NCBI RefSeq assembly: GCF_036057275.1
Contig: NZ_CP107945.1
Location: forward strand, 5,270,001 to 5,334,000
Reading direction: 5' to 3'
DNA length: 64,000 nucleotides
From: Streptomyces sp. NBC_00390
GTDB lineage: Bacteria > Actinomycetota > Actinomycetes > Streptomycetales > Streptomycetaceae
The translations under genes and the position numbers were made by a program. Within the stretch, counting starts at the first letter, position 1, and each line of letters opens with the position of its first letter. This document shows, in pieces, positions 25,810 to 35,077 of the stretch. Below the pieces are notes generated by a model. It saw nothing but the letters and a program-made list of their open reading frames with translations, was not told the DNA's origin and made no database searches.

Positions 25810-27177
25810 ATGGACGATCTTCTCCGGCGACTGCGCGCCGGCCTCCCTGCCGAAGCCCTCATCACCGACCCGGACGTCACCGTCTCCTACGGGCACGACA
25901 TGGCGAGCTTCTGCGACGCGGGCACCCCCGCCGTCGTCGTCCTGCCGCGCACCGTCGAACAGGTGCAGCACGTCATGCGCACCGCGACCGAGCTGCGGGT
26001 GCCCGTGGTGCCCCAGGGCGCCCGCACCGGGCTGTCCGGCGCCGCCAACGCCTCCGACGACTGCATCGTGCTGTCCCTGACCAAGATGGACCGCATCCTG
26101 GAAATCAGCCCCGTCGACCGCATCGCCGTCGTCGAACCGGGTGTCGTCAACGCGACGCTGTCGCGTGCCGTGGGCGAACACGGTCTCTACTACCCGCCGG
26201 ACCCCTCCAGCTGGGAGATGTGCACCATCGGCGGGAACATCGGCACCGCGTCGGGCGGACTGTGCTGCGTCAAGTACGGCGTGACCGCGGAGTACGTCCT
26301 CGGACTGAAGGTCGTCCTCGCCGACGGGCGGCTGATGTCGACCGGCCGGCGCACCGCCAAGGGCGTCGCCGGCTACGACCTGACCAGGCTGTTCGTCGGC
26401 TCCGAGGGAAGCCTCGGCGTCGTTGTCGAAGCCGTCCTGGCGCTGCGCCCGAAGCCACCGGCGCAGCTGGTCCTGGCCGCCGAGTTCCCCTCCGCTGCCG
26501 CCGCCTGTGACGCGGTCTGCGCGATCATGGAGGGCGGGCACACCCCCTCGCTCCTCGAGATCATGGACCGCACCACCGTCCATGCCGTCAACAAGCTGGC
26601 CTGCATGGGTCTGCCCGAGTCGACCGAGGCGCTGCTCCTCGCGGCCTTCGACACCCCCGAACCCGCCGCCGACCTGGCTGCCGTCGGCGCGCTGTGCGAG
26701 GCGGCGGGAGCGAGCGAGGTGGTCCCCGCAGAGAGCGTCGCCGAGTCCGAACTGCTGCTCCAGGCGCGGCGGTTGTCACTCACCGCCCTGGAGACCGTCA
26801 AGTCGGCCACGATGATCGACGACGTCTGCGTACCGCGTTCGAAGCTCGGCGCGATGATCGACGGCACGGCCGCGATCGCCGAGAAGTACGACCTCACCAT
26901 CGGCGTCTGCGCCCACGCGGGCGACGGCAACACGCATCCCGTCGTCTGCTTCGACCACACCGACCCCGACGAGTCCCGGCGCGCCCGCGAGTCCTTCGAC
27001 GAGATCATGGCGCTCGGCCTGGAGCTGGGCGGCACCATCACCGGCGAACACGGCGTCGGAGTACTCAAGAAGGAATGGCTGGCCCGTGAACTCGGCCCGG
27101 TGGGGCTGGAACTGCAGCGCGGCATCAAGCAGACGTTCGACCCGCTCGGAATCCTCAACCCGGGCAAGCTCTTCTGA
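25810..27177 (+). CDS. FAD-linked oxidase, GlcD/lactate dehydrogenase-like
   Basis: A 455-residue flavoenzyme of the GlcD/D-lactate dehydrogenase family. The PCMH-type FAD domain (about 35-215) includes VPVVPQGARTGLSGAANAS and TIGGNIGTASGGLCCVKYG. The FAD-oxidase C domain follows, with the catalytic region ICAHAGDGNTHP-like (GVCAHAGDGNTHPVV) and GTITGEHGVGVLKKEWL. It oxidises an alpha-hydroxy acid such as glycolate or D-lactate. The ATG has GAAGGA directly upstream. No GlcE/F partner is adjacent. Confidence 0.92.
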   Translation: MDDLLRRLRAGLPAEALITDPDVTVSYGHDMASFCDAGTPAVVVLPRTVEQVQHVMRTATELRVPVVPQGARTGLSGAANASDDCIVLSLTKMDRILEISPVDRIAVVEPGVVNATLSRAVGEHGLYYPPDPSSWEMCTIGGNIGTASGGLCCVKYGVTAEYVLGLKVVLADGRLMSTGRRTAKGVAGYDLTRLFVGSEGSLGVVVEAVLALRPKPPAQLVLAAEFPSAAAACDAVCAIMEGGHTPSLLEIMDRTTVHAVNKLACMGLPESTEALLLAAFDTPEPAADLAAVGALCEAAGASEVVPAESVAESELLLQARRLSLTALETVKSATMIDDVCVPRSKLGAMIDGTAAIAEKYDLTIGVCAHAGDGNTHPVVCFDHTDPDESRRARESFDEIMALGLELGGTITGEHGVGVLKKEWLARELGPVGLELQRGIKQTFDPLGILNPGKLF

Positions 27178-27186
27178 GCCGTCGCC

Positions 27187-27214
27187 GGGTGCACGGCGGT
27201 CGCCGCGTGCACCC
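27187..27214. terminator. Hairpin between convergent FAD oxidase and ssgG genes
   Basis: GGGTGCAC (27187-27194) pairs with GTGCACCC (27207-27214), extended inward by GGCG/CGCC. It lies 10 bp past the FAD-oxidase stop and just before the ssgG stop on the other strand. Confidence 0.6.
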
Positions 27215-27245
27215 GCTTACGCCGGGGGGCGCGCCGCCGTTCCGC

Positions 27246-27698
27246 TCAGCTGTCCACATCCTGATCCTGCGGACGGTCGTCGGCCACGGTGGGGGCGAGC
27301 AGTTCGGCGAGAGCGTCGTCGATACCGAGACGCTCGGACTCGCAGCCCGGCGGAAGCACGCGCAGTGTCCGCTCCAGCCACGCGGACACCACCTCGGACG
27401 AGGCCTCGAGCAGCGCCTCCCCGTCGGGTGAACTCAGCGCCAGGAGGATGACGTTGCACCCGTTGCGCTTGGTCGGCCAGAGCCGTACATCGCCGTTGCC
27501 GCTCGGCCGGAACACTCCCTCGACCAGCAGTTCACGTGCGAAGGTCCAGTTCACGGGGTGCTCGGAGTGGATGTGGAAGCTGATGTGCACGGCGTACGGG
27601 TCGGCCGTCCGGTAGGTCAGCCGGGTCGGGACGGCAATGCTGTGCTCCGGCGACAGCACCAGATCCAGCTCGAGTTCGCGTTCCACCATGGTGTGCAT
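27246..27698 (-). CDS. ssgG: SsgA-like sporulation/cell division protein (SsgG-type)
   Basis: A 150-residue SALP, a family found in morphologically complex actinomycetes that directs septum placement and spore maturation. Family landmarks are TRLTYRTADPYAVHISFH, WTFARELLVEGVFRPSGNGD, VRLWP and the C-terminal SSPDGEALLEASSEVVSAWL. GGAAG sits upstream of the ATG at 27698; a second ATG is 9 bases on. The position between the FAD oxidase and RDD genes matches, from memory, SCO2924 (ssgG), which is why that symbol is given. The family assignment is surer than the paralogue. Confidence 0.82.
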   Translation of the reverse strand: MHTMVERELELDLVLSPEHSIAVPTRLTYRTADPYAVHISFHIHSEHPVNWTFARELLVEGVFRPSGNGDVRLWPTKRNGCNVILLALSSPDGEALLEASSEVVSAWLERTLRVLPPGCESERLGIDDALAELLAPTVADDRPQDQDVDS

Positions 27699-27951
27699 CG
27701 GAGTGCTCTTCCTTTCCGCTCGTCCTGCGGTTCTGTCGTCTGTTCCGCTGTTCTGCCGGGACCCGGTGAACGGGTCCCACCGACGGAGAGCGGCTTCCCG
27801 CGCGGTGATGACGCGACTTCCGGCAACAACTTTCTGTGATCGGGCAGTGACCGGAAAGTGGCCGTTCCGGCGGGACTGGCCCAGCGGCGCGCGGCGGTCT
27901 GATAGATGTGGAGCCCTGAATTGCGGCTCGAGGAGATACGGGACCACGGTG

Positions 27952-29412
27952 ATGAGCGCCCCAACCCCGGCAACCGGCGACGGCAGCCCCACGCCCGGCT
28001 ACTACCCGGACCCGTCCATTCCTGGATATGTCCGGTACTGGAACGGTGCTGCCTGGGTGCCAGGCACCAGCAGGCCCGCGCCCTCCTCGGGCGAGGCGAT
28101 GCCCGCGGCCCCCGGCTCGGCGGCCCACGCCCCGGCCGCGGTCGAGGAGACCGGCCCGGTCTTCCTCGACGAGGATCCCGGCGACGCGTCCGCGCGTTCC
28201 GCGACCCCGTCCGAGCAGCCGATGCGTCCCGAGCCCGCCAGCGCCTGGCAGGCCGACGCCTCGCGCCAGGCGGGCTTCGGGGGTGACCGCGACAACCGCG
28301 TCTCCTGGGGCGGCACGGGTACGGGCGGGCAGGATCCGCGCCTGCCCGCACAGCCCGGACCGTCCGCACCGGCGGCCGATCCGCGCAACGCCGTCGACCC
28401 GACCGGCGGCGCCCTGCCCGGTGTGCGCTCGGTGAGCGCCGCCGCCCCCGGCGGGGGTGAACCGCCGGTGGACGGCACGGTCGCCATCCGCGCGCTGCGA
28501 CCGAAGCCCGGCGCCGGCACGGGAGCAGGGGCCGGCACGGGCGCCGCCGAGGACTCCCTGAACCGGGGCGCCCAGCCGCCCACCGACGGCACCGTCACCA
28601 TCCGCGCGCAGCGCCCCGGCCCCGGCACGGGGCAGGGCGACGGCATGACCGCCCGGTCGATGACCCCCGGCAGCCCCGCCGCCCCCGCCCCGCAGCAGCC
28701 GCAGACCCCGTCCCCAGCAGCGGCAGCGGACCAGCAGGTCCCGGCACAGCCGGCGCAGCCGCAGTCACAGGCGCCCCTCAGCAGCGGAGCCGGCGGCGGT
28801 GCGGCCTCCTGGGCGCAGCAGGTCCATCAACTCGGCCGGCCCGGCCCCCTGTCCGAAGCCGGCGAGCCGCCGGTCGTGCCCTGGAAGCCGCCGGCCAACG
28901 ACCCGTTCCTGCAGGCCGCCCAGGCCCAGGCGGCGGCCCGCCCGGCATCGCTCGGCAAGCGCCTCGCCGCCCGGCTGGTCGACACCCTGCTGCTCGGCGC
29001 GCTCGTCGGCGCCGTCGGTGTACCGGTCTTCGCCCAGGCCCGCGCCCACATCGACGACAAGATCGAGGCGGCCAAGCTGTCCGGTGAGACGGTGACCGTC
29101 TGGCTGATCGACGGCACGACCGCGGTCCACCTCGGCATCGTCCTCGGGGCGCTGCTGCTTCTCGGTGTGCTGTACGAGGCGCTGCCGACCGCCAAGTGGG
29201 GCCGCACGCTCGGCAAGAAGCTGTGCGGCGTCAAGGTGATGGACATCGAGTCCCACGAGCCGCCCACGTTCGGAGCGGCTCTGCGCCGCTGGCTCCTCTA
29301 CAGCGTGCTGGGCCTGCTCGTCATCGGCGTGGTCAACGTCCTGTGGTGCCTGTTCGACCGTCCCTGGCGGCAGTGCTGGCACGACAAGACGGCGCATACG
29401 TTCGTGAGCTGA
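27952..29412 (+). CDS. RDD-family membrane protein with DUF2510 and disordered N-terminus
   Basis: A 486-residue protein. The N-terminus has a DUF2510-like motif, GYYPDPSIPGYVRYWNGAAW. A long Pro/Ala/Gly-rich region follows (about 45-330), with two related copies of DGTVAIRALRPKPG/DGTVTIRAQRPGPG. The RDD domain occupies about 335-480 with three membrane segments, ending RPWRQCWHDKTAHTFV. A GTG lies immediately before the ATG and GAGGAG upstream serves either. Function unknown; RDD proteins are probably transport-related. Confidence 0.85.
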   Translation: MSAPTPATGDGSPTPGYYPDPSIPGYVRYWNGAAWVPGTSRPAPSSGEAMPAAPGSAAHAPAAVEETGPVFLDEDPGDASARSATPSEQPMRPEPASAWQADASRQAGFGGDRDNRVSWGGTGTGGQDPRLPAQPGPSAPAADPRNAVDPTGGALPGVRSVSAAAPGGGEPPVDGTVAIRALRPKPGAGTGAGAGTGAAEDSLNRGAQPPTDGTVTIRAQRPGPGTGQGDGMTARSMTPGSPAAPAPQQPQTPSPAAAADQQVPAQPAQPQSQAPLSSGAGGGAASWAQQVHQLGRPGPLSEAGEPPVVPWKPPANDPFLQAAQAQAAARPASLGKRLAARLVDTLLLGALVGAVGVPVFAQARAHIDDKIEAAKLSGETVTVWLIDGTTAVHLGIVLGALLLLGVLYEALPTAKWGRTLGKKLCGVKVMDIESHEPPTFGAALRRWLLYSVLGLLVIGVVNVLWCLFDRPWRQCWHDKTAHTFVS

Positions 29413-29497
29413 CCCGGCGCCGTACGCCGCCCGGAGGCGTTCCCCCGAACGCGCGCGAGCCGTTGCGGGGCCCTTCGGGCCGGGGTGCACTGCCCCC

Positions 29498-30229
29498 ATG
29501 AGCAACGTTCAGCCGCCGCCCGGCGAGCCGCCCGAGGAAGACCCCTTCCGCAAGAAGCCACAGGAGCCGCAGCCGCCCCAGGAACCGCAGGGACCCGGGC
29601 CGGGACAGGGTCCGCCCGCCGGCTCTCCGTACGGCCAGGGTCAGGGTGGAGGCTCCCCGTACGGTGGCGAGGGCGGCGCAGGCGGTGGCGGGCAGCCCCC
29701 GCCGTACGGGGGCGGAAATGCCTACGGCGGTCCGTACGGCGGTGCGGACCCCCTCGCGGGGATGCCACCGCTCGCCGACTTCGGCAAGCGGTTCCTCGCC
29801 CGGCTCATCGACGTATTGATCATCGCCATCCCGCTGGGTCTGCTCTCATGGGCCGCCGGCGGCTTCGACATGGCCACGGACGGCGACAGCTGGGACGAGA
29901 TCACGAACCAGGTCAACACCGGCCGCCAGTGGCTGTGGTCGCTGATCTCCGTTGTCGTCTACGTCGGCTACGACACGTTCCTGACCAAGCGCAGCGGTCA
30001 GACACTCGGCAAGAGCATCATGAAGCTGCGCGTGGCCATGCTCAACGACGGCCGGACCCCGGACACCAGCGCGGCGCTGTTGCGCGCCGCCGTGCTCTGG
30101 GTGCCCGCGCTGCTGTGCTGCTTCTGCGTCTGGTGGCTCGTCATCATCATCACGGTCATTGCCGACCGGCCCTACCGTCAGGGCCTGCACGACAAGGCGG
30201 CCAAGACGGTGGTGGTCTCCGCCGCCTAG
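29498..30229 (+). CDS. RDD-family membrane protein
   Basis: A 243-residue protein. The first 85 residues are rich in Pro, Gly, Gln and Tyr (repeats of the GSPYGQGQGG type), probably disordered. The RDD domain begins at DFGKRFLARLIDVLIIAIPL and has three membrane segments, with SGQTLGKSIMKLRVAMLNDG between them. It lies 85 bp after the previous RDD gene, and the two may be co-transcribed and descend from a duplication. Confidence 0.87.
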   Translation: MSNVQPPPGEPPEEDPFRKKPQEPQPPQEPQGPGPGQGPPAGSPYGQGQGGGSPYGGEGGAGGGGQPPPYGGGNAYGGPYGGADPLAGMPPLADFGKRFLARLIDVLIIAIPLGLLSWAAGGFDMATDGDSWDEITNQVNTGRQWLWSLISVVVYVGYDTFLTKRSGQTLGKSIMKLRVAMLNDGRTPDTSAALLRAAVLWVPALLCCFCVWWLVIIITVIADRPYRQGLHDKAAKTVVVSAA

Positions 30230-30230
30230 C

Positions 30231-30581
30231 TCAGCGCCGCAGCGATATGCGGCCCGTTGCGACCTGTGCCCCGGCGCGCGCACGCGGCGCCGGGGGACGG
30301 AGGGGGAGCCCGTCCGAGGGGGCGGCGGAAGCGGAAGGGGCCGCGACACCGGCCGGGGCCGAGGCGCCGGCAGCGGTGGCGCCCTTCGTGCGGGCGGCGG
30401 GGCGGGTGGCCCGGCCCATCGGCAGGGCGACCGCGACCAGCAGGCCGAGCATCATGGCGGCGACACCGATGGCGGCGACCGCCAAGCCGCTGGTGGTACG
30501 GGTCAGCAGCAGGAGGGCGACGGTCGACAGGACGACGGTGGCCGAACCATAGGCAAGCTGTGCGGCAGTCGGACGCGGCAT
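30231..30581 (-). CDS. Small two-helix membrane protein
   Basis: A 116-residue protein. Two membrane segments (about 7-25 and 32-52) carry YGSATVVLSTVALLLLTRT and GVAAMMLGLLVAVALPMG. The remaining 60 residues are Ala/Pro/Ser/Arg rich. GAGGAC lies upstream of the ATG at 30581. It is convergent with the RDD gene, with only 1 base between the stops. No family recognised. Confidence 0.7.
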   Translation of the reverse strand: MPRPTAAQLAYGSATVVLSTVALLLLTRTTSGLAVAAIGVAAMMLGLLVAVALPMGRATRPAARTKGATAAGASAPAGVAAPSASAAPSDGLPLRPPAPRARAGAQVATGRISLRR

Positions 30582-30952
30582 GACGGTATCCGTCCTCGGG
30601 ACAGGGTCAGGGGGAGTCTCAAGCCAGTTCGCACACTGGCAAAAGACTCTACGACGGTGAATGCCCGGGCGGAACCAGCAGTAAGCGTGACCTAACCCAC
30701 GGTGCCGGAGCATGGGGGGCGCACCGAATCATTCACACAGCCAACTCGTGAGGAATGTGCGCCGCTTGTCCGGATTCGACATCGTCCGGAATCCGGAACT
30801 CTACTCCTGCATAGTGCAGTTGACCGGCCCAAGTCAAGGACTGTCTTTTCTTCGGTAACTCCGGTCGAATGTCGTCACTTGTGACGCGTCACCGCGCGCG
30901 GACAACCCCACATAGGTCCGTGGCGACGGGGCGCGGGGGAGGACACCATCAA
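30582..30952. promoter_or_regulatory. Long regulatory region upstream of the M6 protease
   Basis: About 370 bp without a gene, less GC-rich than its surroundings. It contains the perfect 12-base palindrome GTGACGCGTCAC (near 30891), a TGCATAGTGCA element, and two TCCGGA-containing repeats. This suggests regulated expression of the secreted protease; no known operator was recognised. Confidence 0.5.
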
Positions 30953-33367
30953 GTGACCAGCAAGCGACGGACGTTCAGAGCGTCCGCGGTTCTCGTGGCG
31001 CTTGCCGCGACCACCGCGACGGGCGCGGCGTTCAGCACCGCTCAGGCCGACGGCCAGAAGTCGTCGGACCCGGCCGGAATCGAGCGGCGCGATCCGGCAC
31101 CGCAGAAGGCCCATGTCGAGCACGACCTCGAGGGCCCGTTCAGCAAGCAGCAGGACCAGCAGCGCCAGGCCGCGCTCGAGCAGGTGATATCCGGCGACGC
31201 GGCCGTGCAGCAGCGCGGAGCGTCCAAGGTCGTGAAGCTCGACGACAAGAAGTACGTCGAGCTCGGCCGCGAGAAGACGGACAAGATCTTCACGATCCTG
31301 GTGGAGTTCGGCGACAAGGTCGACGACACCACGATGTTCGACCCGGACGGCCCGGAGGGACCCGAGGCCCCCGTCAAGAAGTACGGCGGCACACCCGGCC
31401 CGCTGCACAACAAGATCGCCAAGCCGGACCGCAAGGTCGACAACTCGACGGCCTGGCAGGCGGACTTCAACCAGAAGTACTTCCAGGACCTCTACTTCGG
31501 CACCGGCAAGGACAGCAAGGGCCGGAAGAAGGAGTCCCTGAAGACCTACTACGAGAAGACCTCGTCCGGCCGTTACTCGGTCGACGGTGGCGTCTCCGAC
31601 TGGGTCAAGGTCGAGTACAACGAGGCCCGCTACGGCTCCAACTACTGCGGCGACTCCAACTGCGCCAACGTCTGGGACACGGTTCGTGACGGCGTCACCG
31701 CCTGGGCCGCCGACCAGAAGGCCAAGGGCAAGTCCGACGCCGAGATCAAGGCGGAGCTGGCGAAGTACGACCAGTGGGACCGTTACGACTTCGACGGCGA
31801 CGGCAACTTCAACGAGACCGACGGCTACATCGACCACTTCCAGATCGTCCACGCGGGCGAGGACGAGTCGGCCGGCGGCGGCGCCGAGGGCGAGAACGCC
31901 CTGTGGGCCCACCGCTGGTACGCCTACGGCACCGACGCCGGCAAGACCGGCCCGGCGAACAACAAGGCCGGCGGCACCCAGATCGGCTCCACCGGCATCT
32001 GGGTCGGCGACTACACCGTGCAGCCCGAGAACGGCGGCCTCGGTGTCTTCGCCCACGAGTACGGCCACGACCTCGGTCTGCCCGACCACTACGACACCTC
32101 GGGCAAGGGCGAGAACTCGACCGGCTTCTGGACCCTGATGTCGGCCGGCTCCTGGCTCGGCGAGGGCAAGGACTCCATCGGCGACCTGCCCGGCGACATG
32201 ACGGCCTGGGACAAGCTGCAGCTGGGCTGGCTCAACTACACCAAGGGCAAGGCGGCGACGAAGTCGACGCACACGCTGGGTGTGGCCGAGTACAACACCA
32301 AGCGCCCGCAGGCGCTCGTCGTCGAGCTGCCCAAGAAGCCCGTCACCACGACTGTCGTGAAGCCCGCCGAGGGCTCCAAGCAGTGGTGGAGCGGCAGCGG
32401 CGACGACCTGCGCAACACCCTGACCCGCTCCGTTGACCTGACCGGCAAGACGTCGGCGGCGCTGACCCTCGACGGCTGGTGGGCCATCGAGCGGAACTAC
32501 GACTTCCTCTACGCCGAGGTCTCGACCGACGGCGGCACGACCTGGACGGCGCTCGACGGCACGGCCGACGGCCAGCCGATCACCCGGGACGGCAGCGACA
32601 AGCCCGCTCTGAGCGGTTTCTCGAACGTCTACAAGAAGCTGTCGTACTCCCTGGACGCCTACGCGGGCGAGAAGATCGACCTGCGCTTCCGCTACGCCAC
32701 GGACGGCGGCGTGGCGGAGAACGGTTTCGCGGCCGACAACATCACGATCACCGCTGACGGCACTGCCTTGTTCGCGGATGGCGCCGAGGGCGACGACGCC
32801 GGCTGGGCCAAGAAGGGCTTCGACCGCATCGGCGCGTCCTTCACCAAGGAGTACGACCAGTTCTACATCGCTGAGAACCGCCAGTACGTCTCGTACGACA
32901 AGGCCTTGAAGGTCGGCCCGTACAACTTCGGCTTCGCGTCGCGTCCTTCGTGGGTGGAGCACTACGCGTACCAGAACGGTCTGCTGATCTGGAAGTGGGA
33001 CACCTCCGAGGCGGACAACAACACCAGCGAGCACGAGGGCACGGGTCTGATCCTTCCGGTGGACGCCCACGCCAAGCCGCTGAAGTGGGCCGACGGCAAG
33101 CTGATGCGGAACAAGATCCAGACGTTCGACTCGTCGTTCAGCCTGTACCCGACGGACCGCTTCCGGCTGCACAACGCGGACATCCCGCAGCTGATCAAGT
33201 CGCAGAAGGGTGTCTCCGTCTTCGACGACCGCAAGGGCGTCTACTGGTACGAGGAGAACCCGACCGCAAGCGTGAAGGTCGCTGACACCAACACCAAGAT
33301 CTCGATCGTGAAGGAGCCGCGCAGCGGCGAGACGATCACCGTCAAGGTTGGTCCGTCGACCAACTGA
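30953..33367 (+). CDS. Secreted M6-family metalloprotease (immune inhibitor A-like)
   Basis: An 804-residue secreted protease. A Sec signal peptide of about 35 residues (VTSKRRTFRASAVLVALAAT… ending STAQA) precedes a propeptide. The zinc motif HEYGHDLGLPDHYD has His368, Glu369, His372 and a downstream Asp, followed by MSAGSW as the likely Met-turn. The M6 catalytic domain is preceded by YFQDLYFG and DGDGNFNETDGYIDHFQIVH. Residues about 470-600 form a carbohydrate-binding-like beta domain. The GTG at 30953 follows GGGGGAGGA. From memory this is SCO2920-like. Confidence 0.93.
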   Translation: MTSKRRTFRASAVLVALAATTATGAAFSTAQADGQKSSDPAGIERRDPAPQKAHVEHDLEGPFSKQQDQQRQAALEQVISGDAAVQQRGASKVVKLDDKKYVELGREKTDKIFTILVEFGDKVDDTTMFDPDGPEGPEAPVKKYGGTPGPLHNKIAKPDRKVDNSTAWQADFNQKYFQDLYFGTGKDSKGRKKESLKTYYEKTSSGRYSVDGGVSDWVKVEYNEARYGSNYCGDSNCANVWDTVRDGVTAWAADQKAKGKSDAEIKAELAKYDQWDRYDFDGDGNFNETDGYIDHFQIVHAGEDESAGGGAEGENALWAHRWYAYGTDAGKTGPANNKAGGTQIGSTGIWVGDYTVQPENGGLGVFAHEYGHDLGLPDHYDTSGKGENSTGFWTLMSAGSWLGEGKDSIGDLPGDMTAWDKLQLGWLNYTKGKAATKSTHTLGVAEYNTKRPQALVVELPKKPVTTTVVKPAEGSKQWWSGSGDDLRNTLTRSVDLTGKTSAALTLDGWWAIERNYDFLYAEVSTDGGTTWTALDGTADGQPITRDGSDKPALSGFSNVYKKLSYSLDAYAGEKIDLRFRYATDGGVAENGFAADNITITADGTALFADGAEGDDAGWAKKGFDRIGASFTKEYDQFYIAENRQYVSYDKALKVGPYNFGFASRPSWVEHYAYQNGLLIWKWDTSEADNNTSEHEGTGLILPVDAHAKPLKWADGKLMRNKIQTFDSSFSLYPTDRFRLHNADIPQLIKSQKGVSVFDDRKGVYWYEENPTASVKVADTNTKISIVKEPRSGETITVKVGPSTN

Positions 33368-33490
33368 TTGGTGTCACCGCAGGTCAGAACGTGATCGGCC
33401 GTCGCCCTCTAGCGGGCGGCGGCCGATCGTGTTTAGGTGCGTCTGACGAAGTTCTTATTGACAGACCAACTCACGGGGGAGTGGTTCCGC

Positions 33491-33808
33491 ATGGCCGCAG
33501 GAGGTTTCTGCAAGCTGCCGAACGGCAGCGTGGTGGTGGCGCTGAACCTGCCCAGCCCCGCCGCCGACGGTCCCGCCGGCGTGCGGTTCCTCGTCCACGC
33601 CCAGAACCGGGCGCGCGCCCTGACCAGGCTGCGCAACCTCGGCCTCAGGGGGGTCTACCTGCGCGGCAACGCCGCCCCGCCGACACCGGACGAGATCACG
33701 GCCGTCCTCCACCACCCCGACGGCCTCATATGGCGCACGGCCCCCGACAACGGTGTCACCGTCGCCACCGAGCTGTGGCGGCCGATCAGGTGCCTGCTGA
33801 GAGCGTAG
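33491..33808 (+). CDS. Hypothetical protein
   Basis: A 105-residue basic protein with no signal peptide or membrane segment. It has alternating beta-like segments (SVVVALNLP, GVRFLVHAQNRARALTRLRN) and ends in LWRPIRCLLRA. GGGGGAG precedes the ATG at 33491. An upstream in-frame GTG at 33437 would add 18 residues. No family recognised. Confidence 0.65.
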   Translation: MAAGGFCKLPNGSVVVALNLPSPAADGPAGVRFLVHAQNRARALTRLRNLGLRGVYLRGNAAPPTPDEITAVLHHPDGLIWRTAPDNGVTVATELWRPIRCLLRA

Positions 33809-33835
33809 CGCCGGAAAAAAGATCGCGCACGAACC

Positions 33836-33860
33836 GAACGATCCGCATCCGCCCACCGTC
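33836..33860 (+). promoter_or_regulatory. ECF-type promoter upstream of the sigma factor gene
   Basis: GAAC at 33836-33839, a 17-base spacer, then CGTC at 33857-33860. This is the classic ECF sigma promoter pattern and spacing. It ends 25 bp before the sigma gene start, which suggests that the sigma factor transcribes its own operon. Confidence 0.65.
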
Positions 33861-33885
33861 TAAGTGCTGAACCGTTGTCGAGGGC

Positions 33886-34410
33886 ATGTGGTGGGGGACT
33901 GTGCGAGCCGAAGAACAGGATCCTCTCAGCCCGGCACAGGCCCGTCGCGTCAGGGCGGTGCTCGCGCTGGGAGGAGTCCCGCGGGACGACCACGCGGACG
34001 GTGTGCAGCAGGTACGGCTGAAGCTGATCGAGCGCCGCGCTCAGGGAACGGAGTCGCCCCGCGACGTCGGCGCGTGGGCCGCGGCGGTCGCCTCCAACTA
34101 CGCAGTCGACTGGCATCGCGGCAGGAACCGCCAGGAGCGGGTCAGTGAGCGGCTGCAGACCATGACCGCATGGCGGCAGTCCGTCCCCGGGCCGGAGGAG
34201 GGGGTGCTCGCTCTGGCGGTGGCGGAGGGCATCGATGCGCTGCCACCCCTGCAGAAGCAGGTGCTCATCCTGCGGTTCTACGCCGACCTGACGGTTCCGC
34301 AGATGGCGGAGGTCCTCTCGGTACCGCTGGGCACCGTCAAGAGCCGCCTGCATGCGGCGGTCCAGGCCATGCGAGTCCATCTTTCAGCGGATACAGGGGT
34401 GCGAGGATGA
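33886..34410 (+). CDS. ECF-type RNA polymerase sigma factor
   Basis: A 174-residue sigma-70-like factor. Region 2 is at about 20-85 and is degenerate (DDHADGVQQVRLKLIERRAQ; AAAVASNYAVDWHRGR). Region 4 is clear at about 115-165, with PLQKQVLILRFYADLTVPQM and the recognition helix VPLGTVKSRLHAAVQAMR. The ATG at 33886 has GAGGG upstream; a GTG at 33901 is an alternative. Its stop overlaps the next ATG (ATGA), typical of a sigma/anti-sigma pair. Confidence 0.88.
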   Translation: MWWGTVRAEEQDPLSPAQARRVRAVLALGGVPRDDHADGVQQVRLKLIERRAQGTESPRDVGAWAAAVASNYAVDWHRGRNRQERVSERLQTMTAWRQSVPGPEEGVLALAVAEGIDALPPLQKQVLILRFYADLTVPQMAEVLSVPLGTVKSRLHAAVQAMRVHLSADTGVRG

Positions 34411-34976
34411 CGGGCGACCAGGAGACGGAGGACCTGCTCGACGAGCAGGTGAAGCTGATCGGCGGGTTCATGGAGGAGGACGAGCAGCCGGCTGGGGAGC
34501 AGGGCGTCGTGACGCTGCCCGAGGCGGGGGCCCGGCGTCGCAGGGTCCGCGCGCTGCTCGTCGCGGGGGTAGGCCTGGCGGCATCGGCCGCGCTGCTCCT
34601 CACCCTGTGGGCGCCTTGGGATCCGGCGCCGGCTGAGACGGCGAGACTCTCCGAGTCGGGAATCGTGGCGTGCTCGGAACTCATCGCCGAGGGGACCGTG
34701 AGCCGCGTGAGGTCTGCCGAGCCGGGGACGGTCCGCGTCCGGCTGGAGGTCGACCGGTACCTCAAGCCCGAATCGGGACCGGGAGAAACGGAATTCTCAG
34801 TTCCGCAGGAGGACGGTGCCGCCTACAAGGTGGGAGAAAAGGTACTGGTGAGCGTCTCGCGGTTCGAGGGCGAGGTCCCGCTGCTTTTCATCGGCGAGGA
34901 AATCGAGTCGACCTGGGAGAGGATGAGGACGGAGGCGGGCAAAGCTGATCGCCCCACATGCCCGGGGCGCGGGTGA
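34407..34976 (+). CDS. Single-pass membrane protein, probable anti-sigma factor
   Basis: A 189-residue protein translationally coupled to the sigma gene. A 45-residue acidic cytoplasmic part (QETEDLLDEQVKLIGGFMEE) is followed by one membrane segment (about 50-70, ALLVAGVGLAASAALLLTLW). The outer domain has VACSELIAEGTVSRVRSAEP and VRLEVDRYLKPES, then VGEKVLVSVSRFEG. No zinc-binding HxxxCxxC motif is present, so it is not a ZAS anti-sigma. The anti-sigma role is inferred from position and topology. The outer domain resembles that of the next protein. Confidence 0.7.
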   Translation: MTGDQETEDLLDEQVKLIGGFMEEDEQPAGEQGVVTLPEAGARRRRVRALLVAGVGLAASAALLLTLWAPWDPAPAETARLSESGIVACSELIAEGTVSRVRSAEPGTVRVRLEVDRYLKPESGPGETEFSVPQEDGAAYKVGEKVLVSVSRFEGEVPLLFIGEEIESTWERMRTEAGKADRPTCPGRG

Positions 34977-35077
34977 CCGCAGGCGACGAATGATTTTCCC
35001 TTCCCTGGTGATCTTCAGACTGCTAGTCTCGGGGCGAACTCGAATCGCAGTTCGATTTGTTTCCTTGGGGGGGGGCT

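Noticed and set aside
27758..27778. Hairpin GGGACCC…GGGTCCC between ssgG and the RDD gene as a small RNA
   Set aside because: Only a 7-bp stem in GC-rich DNA, with no promoter or T-run that I can support.
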